A stretch of DNA of 5,191 bases from Candidatus Peregrinibacteria bacterium RIFCSPLOWO2_01_FULL_48_20 (GTDB taxonomy: Bacteria > Patescibacteriota > Gracilibacteria > UBA1369 > 2-02-FULL-48-14): assembly GCA_001787475.1 (NCBI GenBank), contig MFXB01000002.1, positions 1 through 5,191 of the forward strand, read 5' to 3'. Positions 5,013-5,191 of the stretch are shown piece after piece; the first letter of the stretch is position 1; every line of letters begins with the position of its first letter. The translations under genes and the position numbers were made by a program. A model generated the notes under the pieces. The model had not been told where the DNA came from and did no database searches. It saw only the letters and a program-made list of their open reading frames with translations.

Positions 5013-5191
5013 ATGTCAGACGAAGAACTCATGCAGGAAGACCGAGAGGGTTCGGCAAAAATTCAAAAATTACAAACTCCGCAAGGCATTCACGACATCC
5101 TTCCGAAAGATCACGAGTTTTTTACTTTTATAAAAAAGGTGGTCAGGCACCGATGTCGACAAGCCGGTTTTAGACGTATCACAACTCCCAT
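5013..5191 (+). CDS. hisS: Histidyl-tRNA synthetase, N-terminal part (runs off the window)
   Basis: The 59 complete codons visible encode the start of a class II histidyl-tRNA synthetase, which charges tRNA-His with histidine using ATP. The diagnostic segment is LQTPQGIHDILPKDHEF (20-36), matching the family's R/K-G-x-x-D-x-x-P entry motif. It is followed by a helix and AGFRRITTP (51-59), the beginning of motif 1. Residues 1-17 are an acidic lead-in longer than in the E. coli enzyme; a second in-frame ATG at 5031 would shorten it by six residues, so the exact start is unsure. There is no Shine-Dalgarno sequence (AAAGATCGG before the ATG). The gene follows tsaD by 68 bp on the same strand and may have its own promoter. 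The rest lies beyond the window. Confidence 0.9.
   Translation, partial: MSDEELMQEDREGSAKIQKLQTPQGIHDILPKDHEFFTFIKKVVRHRCRQAGFRRITTP

Noticed and set aside
1..5191. Alternative genetic code with UGA as glycine, as in some Patescibacteria
   Set aside because: rlmD and the hypothetical gene end in TGA at sensible positions, and no conserved gene here contains an in-frame TGA.

Overview
This is a compact bacterial housekeeping segment, densely coding on both strands. UGA and UAG are both used as stop codons (TGA ends rlmD and the following small gene, TAG ends tsaD), so the standard bacterial code fits. None of the seven start codons has a convincing Shine-Dalgarno sequence. Two genes have an extended -10 box only 6-7 nt before the ATG, which suggests leaderless transcripts. 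Compact spacing, a translation-centred gene set and weak Shine-Dalgarno use would fit a Candidate Phyla Radiation / Patescibacteria-type organism. That assignment is an inference with modest confidence, because no taxonomic marker was searched.

Layout. Positions 30-1418 (+) encode a complete RlmD/RlmCD-type Fe-S 23S rRNA uracil-C5 methyltransferase. It overlaps by 8 nt an unrecognised, probably helical 164-residue protein (1411-1905, +). The 3' end of that gene overlaps tail-to-tail by 26 bp with cca (1880-3184, -), an HD-domain CCA-adding tRNA nucleotidyltransferase. Upstream of cca on the same strand lie a PIN-domain (VapC-like) toxin (3191-3619) and an AbrB/MazE-type antitoxin (3621-3878), separated by 1 and 6 nt, so the three form an apparent antitoxin-toxin-cca operon. 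A 97-bp divergent region (3879-3975) carries a good sigma70-like promoter for that operon, with a 9-bp direct repeat on each side of its -10 box. It also carries the likely leaderless promoter of tsaD (3976-4944, +). A 68-bp gap with another promoter candidate leads to the 5' end of hisS (5013 to the window edge, +).

Function. Apart from the unknown protein, every gene concerns RNA or translation: rRNA methylation, tRNA 3'-CCA synthesis, t6A37 modification of tRNA, tRNA-His charging, and a predicted ribonuclease toxin with its antitoxin. The toxin-antitoxin pair is much more AT-rich than its neighbours (20/60 and 23/60 G+C in two sampled 60-nt lines, against 36/60 in tsaD and 37/60 in cca), which suggests it was acquired horizontally and inserted upstream of cca. 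I saw no insertion sequence, CRISPR array, rRNA or tRNA gene. The most notable signals are the repeat-flanked promoter, the coupling of an essential tRNA-maturation gene to a toxin module, and the leaderless-looking starts.
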